Below, piece after piece: positions 49,959 to 59,505 of a stretch of DNA of 64,000 nt. The translations under genes and the position numbers were made by a program. How positions within the stretch are numbered: the first letter of the stretch is position 1; every line of letters starts with the position of its first letter. Location: the NCBI GenBank assembly GCA_046351595.1, contig JAXLYE010000003.1, forward strand, positions 1,240,001 through 1,304,000, written 5' to 3'. The stretch comes from JAXLYE01 sp046351595 (GTDB lineage: Bacteria > Myxococcota_A > Polyangia > Palsa-1104 > JAEUJZ01). The notes under the pieces were generated by a model. It made no database searches. It saw only the letters and a program-made list of their open reading frames with translations, and was not told where the DNA came from.

Positions 49959-52589
49959 CGGGCGCGCCCTGGCCACGGAGACGAACAGGAAGTCGCCGCC
50001 CGGGTCGCTGTTCATCGTCCGCGGGAACACGCCGCCGCGCGGCTCCGGGTCCAGCTTCTCCAGGTGCGAGACGAGCTCGTTCCAGGTCAGGACTCCGTCG
50101 CTGCCGCCGCCCGAGCGCAGCGCCTCCAGCAGCCGCCAGGCGAAGGGCGAGTGCCCGCGTCCCTCCGGCGCCTCGGTCCGCTGATCGACGGAGGAGACGT
50201 ACAGGCGCGAGCGGTACCGCAGCTTCCGGCCGATGAACTCCTGCACCGAGGCCTCCTGGTACTCTGCGCCGCGCACCTGCGCCTCGCGGATGCTCGGGTC
50301 GAACAGGCCGCCGAAGCAGACGTCCAGGATCAGGAGGATGTGGCGGCAGGGGATGCTGTCGATGTCCTCGCGCAGCTCGGAGTACGGATAGGCGGTCTGG
50401 CGCTCGTCGGCGCGGCTGTCGCGTGCGATCACCCAGCCCTTGCGCAGGACGTCGTCCTTGTCGCCGTGGCCGGAGAACAGAAGCAGCAGCTGATCGCCCT
50501 GCGCGTAGCGGCGCTCGGCCAGGCTGCGGATCTTCGCGCGCAGCTCGGAGACGCTCGGGTTGCTGACCCGCTCGACGGAGAAGCCGTACAGGCTGCGCAG
50601 GTCGGCCGCGATCTCGTCGGCGTCCGGGGCCGGGGTCACAAGCGGCGGCCAGCGAGGATCGTCGTAGCGCGTGGTCGCGAACAGGACCGCGTAGCTCGTC
50701 CCCAGCGGCACCGCGTCGGCGGCCTGCGTCCTATCCGTAAGCGGCGTGAGCGCGCGCGTCGTCACCGGTCCATCTCCGGGCCGATCCGCGGGCGGCGGCG
50801 ACGGAGTGCGGGCCAGGTTGAGGACCAGCGCCGTGAGCCCGGCCGCCACCACGGGCCCGAGCCAGCGCAGGAGCCGCGCCCGCGTGCTCGGCGGCGGTGA
50901 TGCGGCGGGATCCGGTCGCTCCTGACTCGGTCCGCTCGCGCCGGTGCCGGCCTGCGGCACCGCGCTCGGGAACGGCGCGAGCGCGAGCGCCGGGGCCTTG
51001 GCCGCGAAGGACTCGGGCCGCTCGTCCTGCAGCGCGTCGAGCAGCGCGCGCGATGGCGTGTGGGCCAGCAGCAGGCCCACCTTGGCGGCTCGCTCCATGC
51101 CGCTCTGCAGCCGCGCCTGGACACGCGGGAAGTGGTTCTCGATCAGCGCGTCCAGCTCCGGCTCGCGCGGCAGCAGCGCGTCGAGCAGCCGGCGCAGCCC
51201 GTCCGCGGTGAAGAGCAGGCGCTCGAGCCGCTGCACGATGACGACGCGGATCACGAGCTCGCGCGAGGGCAGGGACTTGCCCAGCGGCCGGCCCTGCTCG
51301 TCGAGGAGGTTGCTCACCTTGAGCCGGAGCAGCTTGTCACCCAGCGGCGCGTGCGCGGTGATCAGCCACTCCCAGATCGTCAGCTCGTCGGTGTGGACCG
51401 GCTGCTCGGGCGGCGACAGCGCTTCGATGGTGAAGTCGCCGGCGCGCGCCGGCACGAGCTCCATGCGCACCGTCGCCGCCAGCCGCGCCGCGCCGACCTC
51501 GCGGTTGTCCCGCGGCAGCGCCTCGTCGACGAGCTGCTGCTGCAGGAGGTCGCGGACCGCGACCGCGCGCACCAGATCCGTGCCCTCGACGCCCAGCTCG
51601 ACGGGCGCGTCCGCCCCGATCCATCCGTCGACGAGATCCGGGGTCGAGCGGGCCGGCTCGATCGGTGCGCTGCCCATCGGCCCCAGGGCCATGATGAGGC
51701 TGTTGCTTTCCGGGAGGTGCCCGATGCGGCTCATGCTCACCGTCGCGACACTCGGTGAAGGACCGCGCTCGGCCACCGTCGCCAGGTCGAAGAGCAGCGC
51801 CGCGACCGAGTCATGGCGCTGCCCCGGATCGCCCGCCAGGCTGCGCTCGATCACCCGGTGCAGCGCCGGGCTCTCCGCCGCGATCGTGGCCCACCCTCTC
51901 GGGGAGCCGAGCGACAGCACCGCCTTGCACAGCGCCGCCAGGCCGTAGAGATCGGAGCGCGCATCGGGCGGCTGCCCGGCGCGGACCTCGGGCGCGATGA
52001 GCTCGAGCTGTCCGGCCTCGCGCAGGGCCCGGAGGTAGCGCGGCCGCGGCAGGCTCGCGCCCAGGCCGACGTCACACAGCCGCAGCCCGCGCTGCCCCTC
52101 CATCACCGACTCGAACCTCAGGTCGCCGTGGCGCAGCTGCTGCGAGTGCAGGCCGCTCAGCACCGCGACCAGCCGCTCGCAGTCCGTGCGGACCGCGGCC
52201 AGCGAGAAATTCTCGTCCTGGGACCTGGTGTCGCTGCGGTGCAGCGGGCTCCACACCCGCCCGGTCTGGCCGTGCTCGACGAGTAATACGGTCTGCAGCG
52301 CCGCGCAGTGCTGCACGTCGAGCAGGCGCCGCAGGCCCGGGCTGCGCAGCTCCTTCACGCGCTGCATCGCCTGCACCAGCTGCTCGCACGCGCCCGGCTC
52401 GGCCAGGAGCTCGGGGTGCACGACCTTCAGCAGGACATAGGGATCGGGAGCGCCGCTCTCTCCGTCGGGCGGCGGGCCGCTGCGCACGTAGCCCGAGTAG
52501 CTCGTCCACAGCACCGCCTGGTCCCGCACCGTGATGACTTCATAACGACCCGCGAGCAGCTGACCGCGAGCGAGGTTCTGTCTCTGCAT
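49950..52589 (-). CDS. Degenerate kinase - TM - caspase fusion protein
   Basis: The protein has 879 residues. The N-terminal kinase-like domain (about 10-290) keeps Lys55, the HxD aspartate (HGDLRFES, 154-161) and DVG (173-175). It lacks a glycine-rich loop and the catalytic-loop Asn is Ser, so it is probably a pseudokinase. A middle region of unknown fold (about 330-540) precedes one transmembrane helix (about 572-593). The C-terminal caspase domain (about 630-870) has His708 (SGHGD) and Cys758 (DVCFGG). With the kinase-like part in the cytoplasm, the caspase part would be periplasmic. It lies 19 bp from the convergent first caspase gene. Confidence 0.88.
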   Translation of the reverse strand: MQRQNLARGQLLAGRYEVITVRDQAVLWTSYSGYVRSGPPPDGESGAPDPYVLLKVVHPELLAEPGACEQLVQAMQRVKELRSPGLRRLLDVQHCAALQTVLLVEHGQTGRVWSPLHRSDTRSQDENFSLAAVRTDCERLVAVLSGLHSQQLRHGDLRFESVMEGQRGLRLCDVGLGASLPRPRYLRALREAGQLELIAPEVRAGQPPDARSDLYGLAALCKAVLSLGSPRGWATIAAESPALHRVIERSLAGDPGQRHDSVAALLFDLATVAERGPSPSVATVSMSRIGHLPESNSLIMALGPMGSAPIEPARSTPDLVDGWIGADAPVELGVEGTDLVRAVAVRDLLQQQLVDEALPRDNREVGAARLAATVRMELVPARAGDFTIEALSPPEQPVHTDELTIWEWLITAHAPLGDKLLRLKVSNLLDEQGRPLGKSLPSRELVIRVVIVQRLERLLFTADGLRRLLDALLPREPELDALIENHFPRVQARLQSGMERAAKVGLLLAHTPSRALLDALQDERPESFAAKAPALALAPFPSAVPQAGTGASGPSQERPDPAASPPPSTRARLLRWLGPVVAAGLTALVLNLARTPSPPPADRPGDGPVTTRALTPLTDRTQAADAVPLGTSYAVLFATTRYDDPRWPPLVTPAPDADEIAADLRSLYGFSVERVSNPSVSELRAKIRSLAERRYAQGDQLLLLFSGHGDKDDVLRKGWVIARDSRADERQTAYPYSELREDIDSIPCRHILLILDVCFGGLFDPSIREAQVRGAEYQEASVQEFIGRKLRYRSRLYVSSVDQRTEAPEGRGHSPFAWRLLEALRSGGGSDGVLTWNELVSHLEKLDPEPRGGVFPRTMNSDPGGDFLFVSVARARPPR

Positions 52590-52764
52590 GGTGCCTGGGC
52601 GAGCGCCGACGCGCCGGGAGACTCCGGCTCAGTATCTCAGCGATGGGGGTGGCGGTGAAGGAGATCGTGTCCGGGGAGCTGCGGGCCTGCGGCTTGCCCT
52701 CGCGCCGCGGCGCGGCTTCTGGTCGCGTACCCGCGGTGATAACATCCGTACCGGCCCGGTGCGC

Positions 52765-53157
52765 ATGCGGCAGATATTCGACAGCGGCATCTACCAGATC
52801 GAGCACGACCCCACACGCCGGCTCGTCGTGCTGCGGCGCTCGTCGGTGAGCCTGGCCTCGGTCGACATCGACACGGAGCTGCCGAGGGTGGTCGCGGCGC
52901 TGCGGCCGCTGCGCGGTCAGCGCCTGCTCATCGACGTGCGCATGGCGCCCGGCAACAACAACCCGGCCTTCGAGCAGCGCATCCAGGAGTTCCGCTTCAA
53001 GCTCGCGGAGCTGTTCCCGGTGCGGGCCTCGCTGGTCGCGACCGCGACCGGGCGCCTGCAGCTGAGCCGCATGAGCCGCGAGCGCGGCGAGGCGCAGCCC
53101 GACGTCTTCCTCGACGAGAACGAGGCCATCGGACACCTGATGGCGCGGCCGCTGTAG
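52765..53157 (+). CDS. Small STAS/SpoIIAA-like protein
   Basis: The protein has 130 residues from MRQIFDSG. Its alternating strands and helices (YQIEHDPTRRLVVLRRSS, LRGQRLLIDVRMAPGNNN, FPVRASLVAT) fit a STAS/SpoIIAA-like single-domain fold. No phosphorylatable serine motif is clear. It is divergent from the kinase-caspase gene (175 bp), so it could be part of the same signalling locus. Confidence 0.65.
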   Translation: MRQIFDSGIYQIEHDPTRRLVVLRRSSVSLASVDIDTELPRVVAALRPLRGQRLLIDVRMAPGNNNPAFEQRIQEFRFKLAELFPVRASLVATATGRLQLSRMSRERGEAQPDVFLDENEAIGHLMARPL

Positions 53158-53178
53158 CGCGCCGCCGTAGGCCGCGGA

Positions 53179-53994
53179 TCAGCCGCCGCGCGCGAGCTCC
53201 AGCGCCTCGATCAGGCCGCCGTCGTCGACGTGCCCGACCGAGGCGCGCGCGGCCTCGCGCACCGCGGGCTCGGCGTTGCCCATGGCGACGGGGAAGCCGA
53301 CCACGCGCAGCGCGCCCACGTCGTTGTGGCTGTCGCCGACGAACATCACCTCATCGAGCGGGATGCCGTAGGCCGCGGCGACCGCGCGCACGGCGCTGGC
53401 CTTGCTTACGCCGCCGGGCGTCATGTTGACGAAGATCGTGTCCGGCATGATCGGTGACGTCGACGGCGTGGCCTCCAGCCCGTCGGCGGCCGCGGCCTGC
53501 AGCACCTCGGGCAGCGCGCGGCTCGTCGACGCCTCGTCGCTGGGCAGCAGCCACTGCGCGCGCACGATGGCGCCGGGCAGGGTGTCGAGCCGCCGCGGCG
53601 CGAACGGCACGCCGAGCAGCGCCGCGTGCTGGCGCGCCGGCGCGGCGGTGGTCTCGGTCGCGTACTCGGTGTCGGAGTAGATCTCCAGGATCCGCCCGCT
53701 GCTGCGCGCCCGCGCGATCAGCTCCGTCACCAGCGCCGGCGGCAGCGCCGTCGACAGCGAGCGCCCCGTCGGCAGAAAGAGCACGCTCGCGCCGTTCTGG
53801 AAGATGTGCCAGCCGTCGGGATCCAGGCGCTGCGCGTAGTCGCGCGTGATGCCGAAGCCCGGGCGCCCCGAGCACAGCGCCAGGCGCAGGCCGTCGGCGC
53901 GCGCCCGCTCGGCCGCGGCCCACACCGCGGGCAGGACGGTTCCCGACGAGCCCACCAGGGTCCCGTCGACATCGATGCAGATCAGTCGAGTCAC
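53179..53994 (-). CDS. HAD-superfamily (Cof-type) phosphatase
   Basis: The protein has about 271 residues from the GTG at 53994. Motif I is DVDGTLVGS, motif II lies in LALCSGRP, motif III has the lysine in GVSKASAV, and motif IV is GDSHNDV. This is the layout of Cof/type IIB HAD sugar-phosphate phosphatases. Substrate is unknown. It is convergent with the STAS-like gene. Confidence 0.88.
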   Translation of the reverse strand: MTRLICIDVDGTLVGSSGTVLPAVWAAAERARADGLRLALCSGRPGFGITRDYAQRLDPDGWHIFQNGASVLFLPTGRSLSTALPPALVTELIARARSSGRILEIYSDTEYATETTAAPARQHAALLGVPFAPRRLDTLPGAIVRAQWLLPSDEASTSRALPEVLQAAAADGLEATPSTSPIMPDTIFVNMTPGGVSKASAVRAVAAAYGIPLDEVMFVGDSHNDVGALRVVGFPVAMGNAEPAVREAARASVGHVDDGGLIEALELARGG

Positions 53995-54409
53995 GCGGCG
54001 GATTCTATCGTGGCCGGGCCGGGGGCGGAACGCCGAGGTGCGCGGCCCGCTCGCACCGTGCGCTCCTGACACAGTGAGCGAATCCGACGCAGCCCGCGTG
54101 CGCGACGGAGGCGAGCCCGCTTGCGCGCCCTGTGCCCGCCGCGGGTCGCGCCGCCGGCGCTGTGAAGCCCGCCCGCCAACCGGGTTCTTCTCGTCGCTGA
54201 GCGGCCGTAATCCTGCGGCTTGGCACGGGACGTGGGAGGACCGTCCGCTGCGACCGTGCGGCAGGCCCGGGCCTCCGTGCGCACACACCGCCTTCCGGAT
54301 CGGCCCGATGGGGGTCGGCCCGGTCGCGTCGTGCCGTGCGCGGACGCTGCCTCGACGCACTCAGGGCCGCCGCCCGTGACGCCGCAGACGTGGAAGGAGA
54401 GGGACCGAG
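53995..54409. other. Divergent intergenic region before the stress-protein cluster
   Basis: These 415 bp separate the divergent HAD phosphatase and DUF2382 genes. No gene is supported by codon pattern or start signals. It presumably contains the promoter of the three-gene stress cluster, but I see no convincing consensus element. Confidence 0.5.
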
Positions 54410-55108
54410 ATGATCGAGACGATCGGGGCAGGGGCCCAGGTAATCGACACGAGCGGGCAGCGCGGCGTGGTCGAGAGCGCGCCGGGCGTGGACGGCAGCA
54501 GCCGCGTCATCCTGCTGTTCGACGGCGGGCAGCGCGTGCGCCTGCCGGCCGAGATGATCACCGCGCAGCCGGACGGCACCTACCGCGTCCCCTTCAGCCT
54601 GGCGGCGCTGCAGCGCGATCAGCCCGGCGGCCCGAGCACGGGCCTGGCCTGGGTCTTCCCGGTGATGAAGGAGGAGCTCGCGGTCGAGCGGCGCACCATC
54701 GACATCGCCCGCGTCCGCGTCACCAAGTCGGTGCGCGAGGAGCAGCGCATCGTCGACGAGCCGCTGTGGCGCGACGAGGTCGGCGTCGAGCTGGTCGAGG
54801 TGAACCGCGTGGTCGACGGCCCGGTCGCGGTGCGCCAGGAGGGCGACACCGTGATCGTGCCCGTGCTGGAAGAGGTGCTGGTGGTCGAGAAGCGCCTGCT
54901 TTTGCGCGAGGAGCTGCGGCTGACCCGGCGGCGCACCGAGGTCCGCTCGCCCAAGAGCGTGACCCTGCGCGCCGAGGACGTGAGGGTCGAGCGGATCCCC
55001 ATCAATGTCGTCGATCCGGGCGTCGATCCGGGCGCCGCGCGGGCGGCATCCGATTCCGGACCCGGTTCCGGACCTGAGTTCGGGACAACTCCCGAGAAAG
55101 TGAGCTGA
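54410..55108 (+). CDS. DUF2382 (YsnF/AvaK) stress-response protein
   Basis: The protein has 232 residues, with AGGAGAGGG upstream of the start. An N-terminal beta domain (about 1-80, including VILLFDGGQRVRLPAEM) is followed by a DUF2382 domain (about 85-200) of highly charged alternating strands (EELAVERRTIDIARVRVTK, VVEKRLLLREELRL). DUF2382 proteins accumulate under general or desiccation stress, but their molecular role is not established. It is first of three tandem paralogues; the next gene begins 3 bp after its stop. Confidence 0.88.
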   Translation: MIETIGAGAQVIDTSGQRGVVESAPGVDGSSRVILLFDGGQRVRLPAEMITAQPDGTYRVPFSLAALQRDQPGGPSTGLAWVFPVMKEELAVERRTIDIARVRVTKSVREEQRIVDEPLWRDEVGVELVEVNRVVDGPVAVRQEGDTVIVPVLEEVLVVEKRLLLREELRLTRRRTEVRSPKSVTLRAEDVRVERIPINVVDPGVDPGAARAASDSGPGSGPEFGTTPEKVS

Positions 55109-55111
55109 ACC

Positions 55112-56227
55112 ATGACCATGAGCGTAGTGGGCCTGTTCGACAATACGGCGCAGGCGCAGGCCGTCTCTCAGGAGCTGGTGTCGCAGGGCATCGCGCAGGG
55201 CGCGATCCAGATGCTGGCCGATGACGCCCGCGGCGAGCGCAAGGGCAGCGACGGCGACGGTGACGGCAACGGCAACGGCCACGGCGTCAAGGGCTTCTTC
55301 ACCCGCCTGGGCGACATGCTGGGCCTCACCGATCCGGACGACACCAGCATCCGCTACGAGGAAGGCGTGCGCCGCGGCGGCGTGCTCGTGGTGGTGCGCG
55401 CGGCGGATGATCAGGCGGATCGCGTGGTGACCGTCCTGCAGCGCCACGGCGCCGTCGACATCGACGAGCGCGCCGAGACCTGGCAGAAGGAGGGCGCGGC
55501 GACCGCGGCGACGACCGCGACGGCGGCGACCGCGGCGACGACCGCGGCCACTACGGCGACGGCGGTCACCGACACCGTGCGCTCCGCCGGCCAGGCCGAG
55601 GTCGCGCTGCCGGTGATCGAAGAGGAGCTGCGCGTCGGCAAGCGCGTCGTGCAGCGCGGCGGCGTGCGCGTCTACACCAACGTCAGCGAGCGCCCGGTCG
55701 AGGAGCAGATCCGGCTGCGCGAGGAGCGCGTCAGCGTCGAGCGCCACCCGGTCGATCGGCCGGTCACGGACGCGGACCTGCGCACGTTCGAGCAGGGCTC
55801 GTTCGAGGTCACCGAGCGCGCCGAGGAGGCCGTGGTCAGCAAGCAGGCCCGCATCGTCGAAGAGGTGGTGGTCAGCAAGCAGGTCGCGGAGCGCACCGAG
55901 GCCATCCGCGACACGCTGCGCCGCACCGACGTCGAGGTCGAGTCGATCGCGCCGGGCGCGCCGACCTTCGACGCCTACAGCACCGACTTCCAGCAGCACT
56001 TCACGACGAGCTTCGGCTCGACCGGCGGCACCTTCGAGCAGTACACGCCGGCCTACCGCTACGGCCTCGGCCTGGCGTCGGACCCGCGCTACCGCGGCGT
56101 CGACTGGAGCACGCTGGAGGCCGACGCGCGGCGGAGCTGGGAGGAGAACGAGCCCGGCACGTGGGAGCGCTTCAAGGACGCCATCAAGTACGCCTGGCAG
56201 AAGGTGCAGAACAAGCTCCAGAGCTGA
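55112..56227 (+). CDS. YsnF-type stress protein: GS17M-like N-domain, DUF2382 and conserved C-terminal tail
   Basis: The protein has 371 residues. The N-terminal domain (about 3-125, VVGLFDNTAQAQAVSQEL) resembles the general stress protein 17M fold but is interrupted by an Asp/Gly/Asn run. A Thr/Ala repeat tract (about 128-152) leads to DUF2382 (about 165-285). The C-terminal 85 residues (YTPAYRYGLGLA through FKDAIKYAWQKV) form the conserved motif seen in many YsnF-like proteins. It is second of the tandem cluster. Confidence 0.9.
   Translation: MTMSVVGLFDNTAQAQAVSQELVSQGIAQGAIQMLADDARGERKGSDGDGDGNGNGHGVKGFFTRLGDMLGLTDPDDTSIRYEEGVRRGGVLVVVRAADDQADRVVTVLQRHGAVDIDERAETWQKEGAATAATTATAATAATTAATTATAVTDTVRSAGQAEVALPVIEEELRVGKRVVQRGGVRVYTNVSERPVEEQIRLREERVSVERHPVDRPVTDADLRTFEQGSFEVTERAEEAVVSKQARIVEEVVVSKQVAERTEAIRDTLRRTDVEVESIAPGAPTFDAYSTDFQQHFTTSFGSTGGTFEQYTPAYRYGLGLASDPRYRGVDWSTLEADARRSWEENEPGTWERFKDAIKYAWQKVQNKLQS
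55497..55565 (+). repeat. Thr/Ala-coding degenerate tandem repeat
   Basis: A run of GCGACCGCGGCGACG-like units encodes about 23 alternating Ala and Thr residues as a linker between the GS17M-like and DUF2382 domains. Confidence 0.8.
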
Positions 56228-56351
56228 GCGCGCCCCTCGACAAGACCACAAGGCTGCTGCAGCGGGCGCTCGTCAGCGCCCCCCCGATTTTGAGGACGTC
56301 GCCGAGGTCGATGCTGTCGACAGCCGGCGATGTCGATAAGGAGCACGTCCC

Positions 56352-57026
56352 ATGGCAAGAGCCCCGCTGTCCCAACAGAGCGACTACGAGCTGGTCAACA
56401 AGGATCAGGATCTCCGCGGCTGGCAGGTCCTCGACGAGAACGGCGCGACCCTGGGGGGGGTGGCCGATCTGATCGTCGACACCGAGGCCGAGCGCGTGGA
56501 GCTGCTGCTGCTGAGCACCGGCCGTGAGATCTCGATCCATGACGTGACGCTCGGCGACCACCTGGTGCTGCTGGCGCCGCGGCGGCAGCACGCGCAGGCG
56601 ACGGAGGCGCTGCCGGGCGAGGCCATCGCGGCGGGTCTGAAGGAGGAGCTGCGGCTGCCGGTGATCGAGCAGGAGCTGCGCATCGGCAAGCGCGACGTGC
56701 TGCGCGGCGGCGTGCGCGTCAATACGCGCGTGCAGGAGCGCCCGGTGAGCGAGCAGATCACGCTGCGCGAGGAGCACGTCGTGGTCGAGCGCCGCCCCAT
56801 GGATCTGCCGGTCAGCGACGCGTTCATCGACAAGCTGCCGCGTGCGGCCGTCGAGGTCGTGGCCCAGGCCGAGGAGGCGGTGGTCGCCAAGCAGGCGCGC
56901 GTCGTCGAGGAGGTCGTCGTGCGCAGGGACGTGGAGGAGCGGGTCGAGACGGTCCGCGACACGCTGCGCCGCACCGACGTGGACGTAGAATCGATGGCGG
57001 CGCAGGCGCCGCGTCGACGGGACTAG
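56352..57026 (+). CDS. PRC-barrel plus DUF2382 stress protein
   Basis: The protein has 224 residues, with AAGGAG eight bases before the ATG. A PRC-barrel domain (about 12-80: LRGWQVLDENGATLGGVADLIVD) is fused to DUF2382 (about 97-210). Its EELRLPVIEQELRIGKR segment is close to that of the preceding gene, so the two DUF2382 domains are recent duplicates. It is third in the cluster, 124 bp after the second gene. Confidence 0.9.
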   Translation: MARAPLSQQSDYELVNKDQDLRGWQVLDENGATLGGVADLIVDTEAERVELLLLSTGREISIHDVTLGDHLVLLAPRRQHAQATEALPGEAIAAGLKEELRLPVIEQELRIGKRDVLRGGVRVNTRVQERPVSEQITLREEHVVVERRPMDLPVSDAFIDKLPRAAVEVVAQAEEAVVAKQARVVEEVVVRRDVEERVETVRDTLRRTDVDVESMAAQAPRRRD

Positions 57027-57126
57027 CCGCTTCGGGCGCCGGGCGCGCCGCGGGTTCCGCGCGGCCTCCCAGAGCCTGTCCGCAATCCTCCCGCTCCCCG
57101 CGCCACCCCGCCGGCGGCCGTCGACG

Positions 57127-57891
57127 TCACGCGGTCGCGCCGCAGTGGCGGATGATGTAGCGGCCCTGGAAGTTGTTGGTGCCGCCCTTCTGCACCTGCG
57201 CGCCGTGATCCCCGAGGCCGCCGTCCCAGGTCGCGCGCCCGCCGAAGGCCGGCTCCGCGGCGCGGAAGATCAGATCCTCGCTGAGCGACGCCTTGTCGTA
57301 GCGGGTGTGCAGCCGCGTCAGCACCCACGGTGAGAAGCCGCCGTAGAAGCCGCCGGGGCCGCCGAAGCCCGGCGGCGGCGGTCGGCGCGGCGGCATGGCC
57401 GGCGAGATGCTCGGCTGCCCGCCCGCTCCCATGTTGACGCGTGGCGCGCTCGGCCCGGAGTCGCTTGCCTGCTGCGCCAGCTCGGGGAAGATCTGCTCGT
57501 CGCCGAGGGTGTACAGGTCGCTCTGCTGCAGCGGCGGCGTCGGGCACGGGTCGCACGACGTGGTCTGCCACGAGTACTCCGTGACCACCGCCTTGTTGTT
57601 GTTGCGCGTCAGCACCTCGTCGAAGAGCTCCGCGTAGAAGCTCGGGAACGCCTTGCGGACGTCGTTGCTGACCTCGATGTTGGTCGGGATGAAGACGTTG
57701 CGGTAGTTGGCGACCTCGAAGCGGCTGTCCGGGCTGAGCACGTAGACGATCAGATCCTGCTTCGCCGCCTTGTCCGGCCCCGACGGCGCGTTCAACAGAC
57801 CCAGGCGCACGGGCAGCCGCAGCTCCTGCGCGTCGTAGCCAAAGCGCAGGGGCGAGAGCACCACCGTGCCCTTGTCGTCGCGCTTGACCTT
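57127..57891 (-). pseudogene. C-terminal half of a split DUF2330 protein
   Basis: From about KVKRDDKGTVVLSPLRFGYD the frame continues with LPVRLGLLNAP, FEVANYRNVFIPTNIEV and SCDPCP to the end. This is the C-terminal half of DUF2330 family proteins, which are exported and about 330-420 residues long. The matching N-terminal half lies at 60392-60874 on the same strand, 2.5 kb upstream. A frame can be opened from a TTG at 57903, but no signal peptide or ribosome-binding site is present. I read it as a broken gene. Confidence 0.85.
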
Positions 57892-58153
57892 CCCCTCCGG
57901 CAAGCCGCCGCTCCCCGTCGCGCCGCGCTGAATTCAGGGCCGGCGGAGCTCGCCGGTCGTGCCGGCGCGGGGGCGGGGGCGCTCGCCGGGCCGGTCCGCC
58001 GGAGCCGGACAGAACCGCTGGACCGGGCTGCCGCGCGGAACGGGAAACGTTCCGGAGCCGGGGTGGCGAGCGCGGGCCTCTTTCTCGGGCCTTCCTGGAG
58101 ATCGCGGTTCTCGGTTCTCGAGGTATCAGAAGGGCCCGATCAAGGAGGCATGC

Positions 58154-59485
58154 ATGCCGCTCTCTGGAATCTATCCCGCCCTGTCCCCCGCGTCGCCCGA
58201 GCTCAGCGGGGAGGTCCCGTCGCGCGCGTGGTACCGCACCCTCTATGCGCAGGTGCTCCTGGCGGTCCTGCTCGGGATCTGCATCGGCTTCTTCTTCCCG
58301 AACGTGGGCAAGATGCTCAAGCCGCTGGGCGACGGCTTCACCAAGCTGGTCAAGATGATGATCGCGCCGATCATCTTCTGCACCGTGGTGCACGGAGTGG
58401 CCTCGATGGGCGACCTCAAGCGGCTGGGCCGGACCGGGCTCCGGGCGCTCATCTACTTCGAGATCGTCTCGACGCTGGCGCTGGTGCTGGGGCTGCTGAC
58501 CGTCAACCTGCTGAAGCCCGGCGCCGGGTTCAACCTGGACGTGCGCGCGCTCGATGCCGCGGTCGGCAAGACGTACCTCAGCAAGGCCCACGCGGCGACG
58601 CATGTGGATCTGCTGTTGAACATCATCCCGACGTCGTTCCTGGGCGCGTTCACGTCGGGGGAGCTGCTGCAGGTGCTGTTCTGCGCGATCCTGACGGCGG
58701 TCGCCATCACCTGTCTGCCGGATCGCGGCCACGCGGTGCTGCGGGTGGCGGAAGAGGGGTCGCGGATCCTGTTCCAGGTCATGGGCATCGTGGTGCGCTT
58801 CGCGCCGCTCGGAGCCTTCGGCGCGATGGGCTACACCGTCGGCAGCTACGGCGTCACCGCGCTCAGCCGGCTGCTCATCCTGATGCTCGGCTTCTACCTC
58901 ACCGCCGGCGTGTTCGTCGCCATTGTGCTCGGCGGCATCCTGCGGGTCTGCGGCATCTCGATGTGGGCCTACCTCCGCTACATCAAGGACGAGCTGCTGC
59001 TGGTCCTGGGCACCAGCTCCTCCGAGACCGCGCTGCCGGGGATCATGGGCAAGCTCGAGGCGCTCGGCTGCTCGAAGTCGAGCGTCGGGCTGATCATCCC
59101 GACCGGCTACAGCTTCAACCTGGACGGGACCAACATCTACATGACGATGGCCGCGGTCTTTTTGGCCCAGGCCACCAATACGCCGCTCGATCTCAAGAGC
59201 CAGCTGGCGCTGCTCGTCATCGCGATGATCACCTCAAAGGGCGCGAGCGGCGTCGCGGGCGCCGGCTTCGTCACGCTGGCCGCGACGCTGGAGGCGGTGC
59301 CCAGCATCCCGCTGGAGTCGCTCGCCATCCTCGTCGGCATCGACCGCTTCATGAGCGAGTGCCGGGCGCTCACCAACTTCATCGGCAACGGCGTCGCGAC
59401 CATCGCCATCTGCCGCTGGGAGGGAGGGCTGAGCGCGGCCAAGCTCCGCGCCAACCTGGAGGCACGCCTGCGCGCCGCCCGGTAA
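58154..59485 (+). CDS. Dicarboxylate/amino acid:cation symporter (DAACS family)
   Basis: This 443-residue membrane protein has AAGGAGG five bases before the ATG. The family signature residues are all present: the serine-rich LGTSSSETALPG loop, the GYSFNLDGTNIYM helix and SKGASGVAGAGFV. DctA/GltP-type transporters import C4-dicarboxylates or glutamate with H+ or Na+; the exact substrate is unknown. The gene lies inside the segment that splits DUF2330. Confidence 0.93.
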   Translation: MPLSGIYPALSPASPELSGEVPSRAWYRTLYAQVLLAVLLGICIGFFFPNVGKMLKPLGDGFTKLVKMMIAPIIFCTVVHGVASMGDLKRLGRTGLRALIYFEIVSTLALVLGLLTVNLLKPGAGFNLDVRALDAAVGKTYLSKAHAATHVDLLLNIIPTSFLGAFTSGELLQVLFCAILTAVAITCLPDRGHAVLRVAEEGSRILFQVMGIVVRFAPLGAFGAMGYTVGSYGVTALSRLLILMLGFYLTAGVFVAIVLGGILRVCGISMWAYLRYIKDELLLVLGTSSSETALPGIMGKLEALGCSKSSVGLIIPTGYSFNLDGTNIYMTMAAVFLAQATNTPLDLKSQLALLVIAMITSKGASGVAGAGFVTLAATLEAVPSIPLESLAILVGIDRFMSECRALTNFIGNGVATIAICRWEGGLSAAKLRANLEARLRAAR

Positions 59486-59505
59486 CTCCGCCGCTCTGAG
59501 CGTGG

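Noticed and set aside
57023..58732. Minus-strand frame of 569 codons spanning the DUF2330 fragment and the symporter start
   Set aside because: It crosses two better-supported frames and has no coherent domain.
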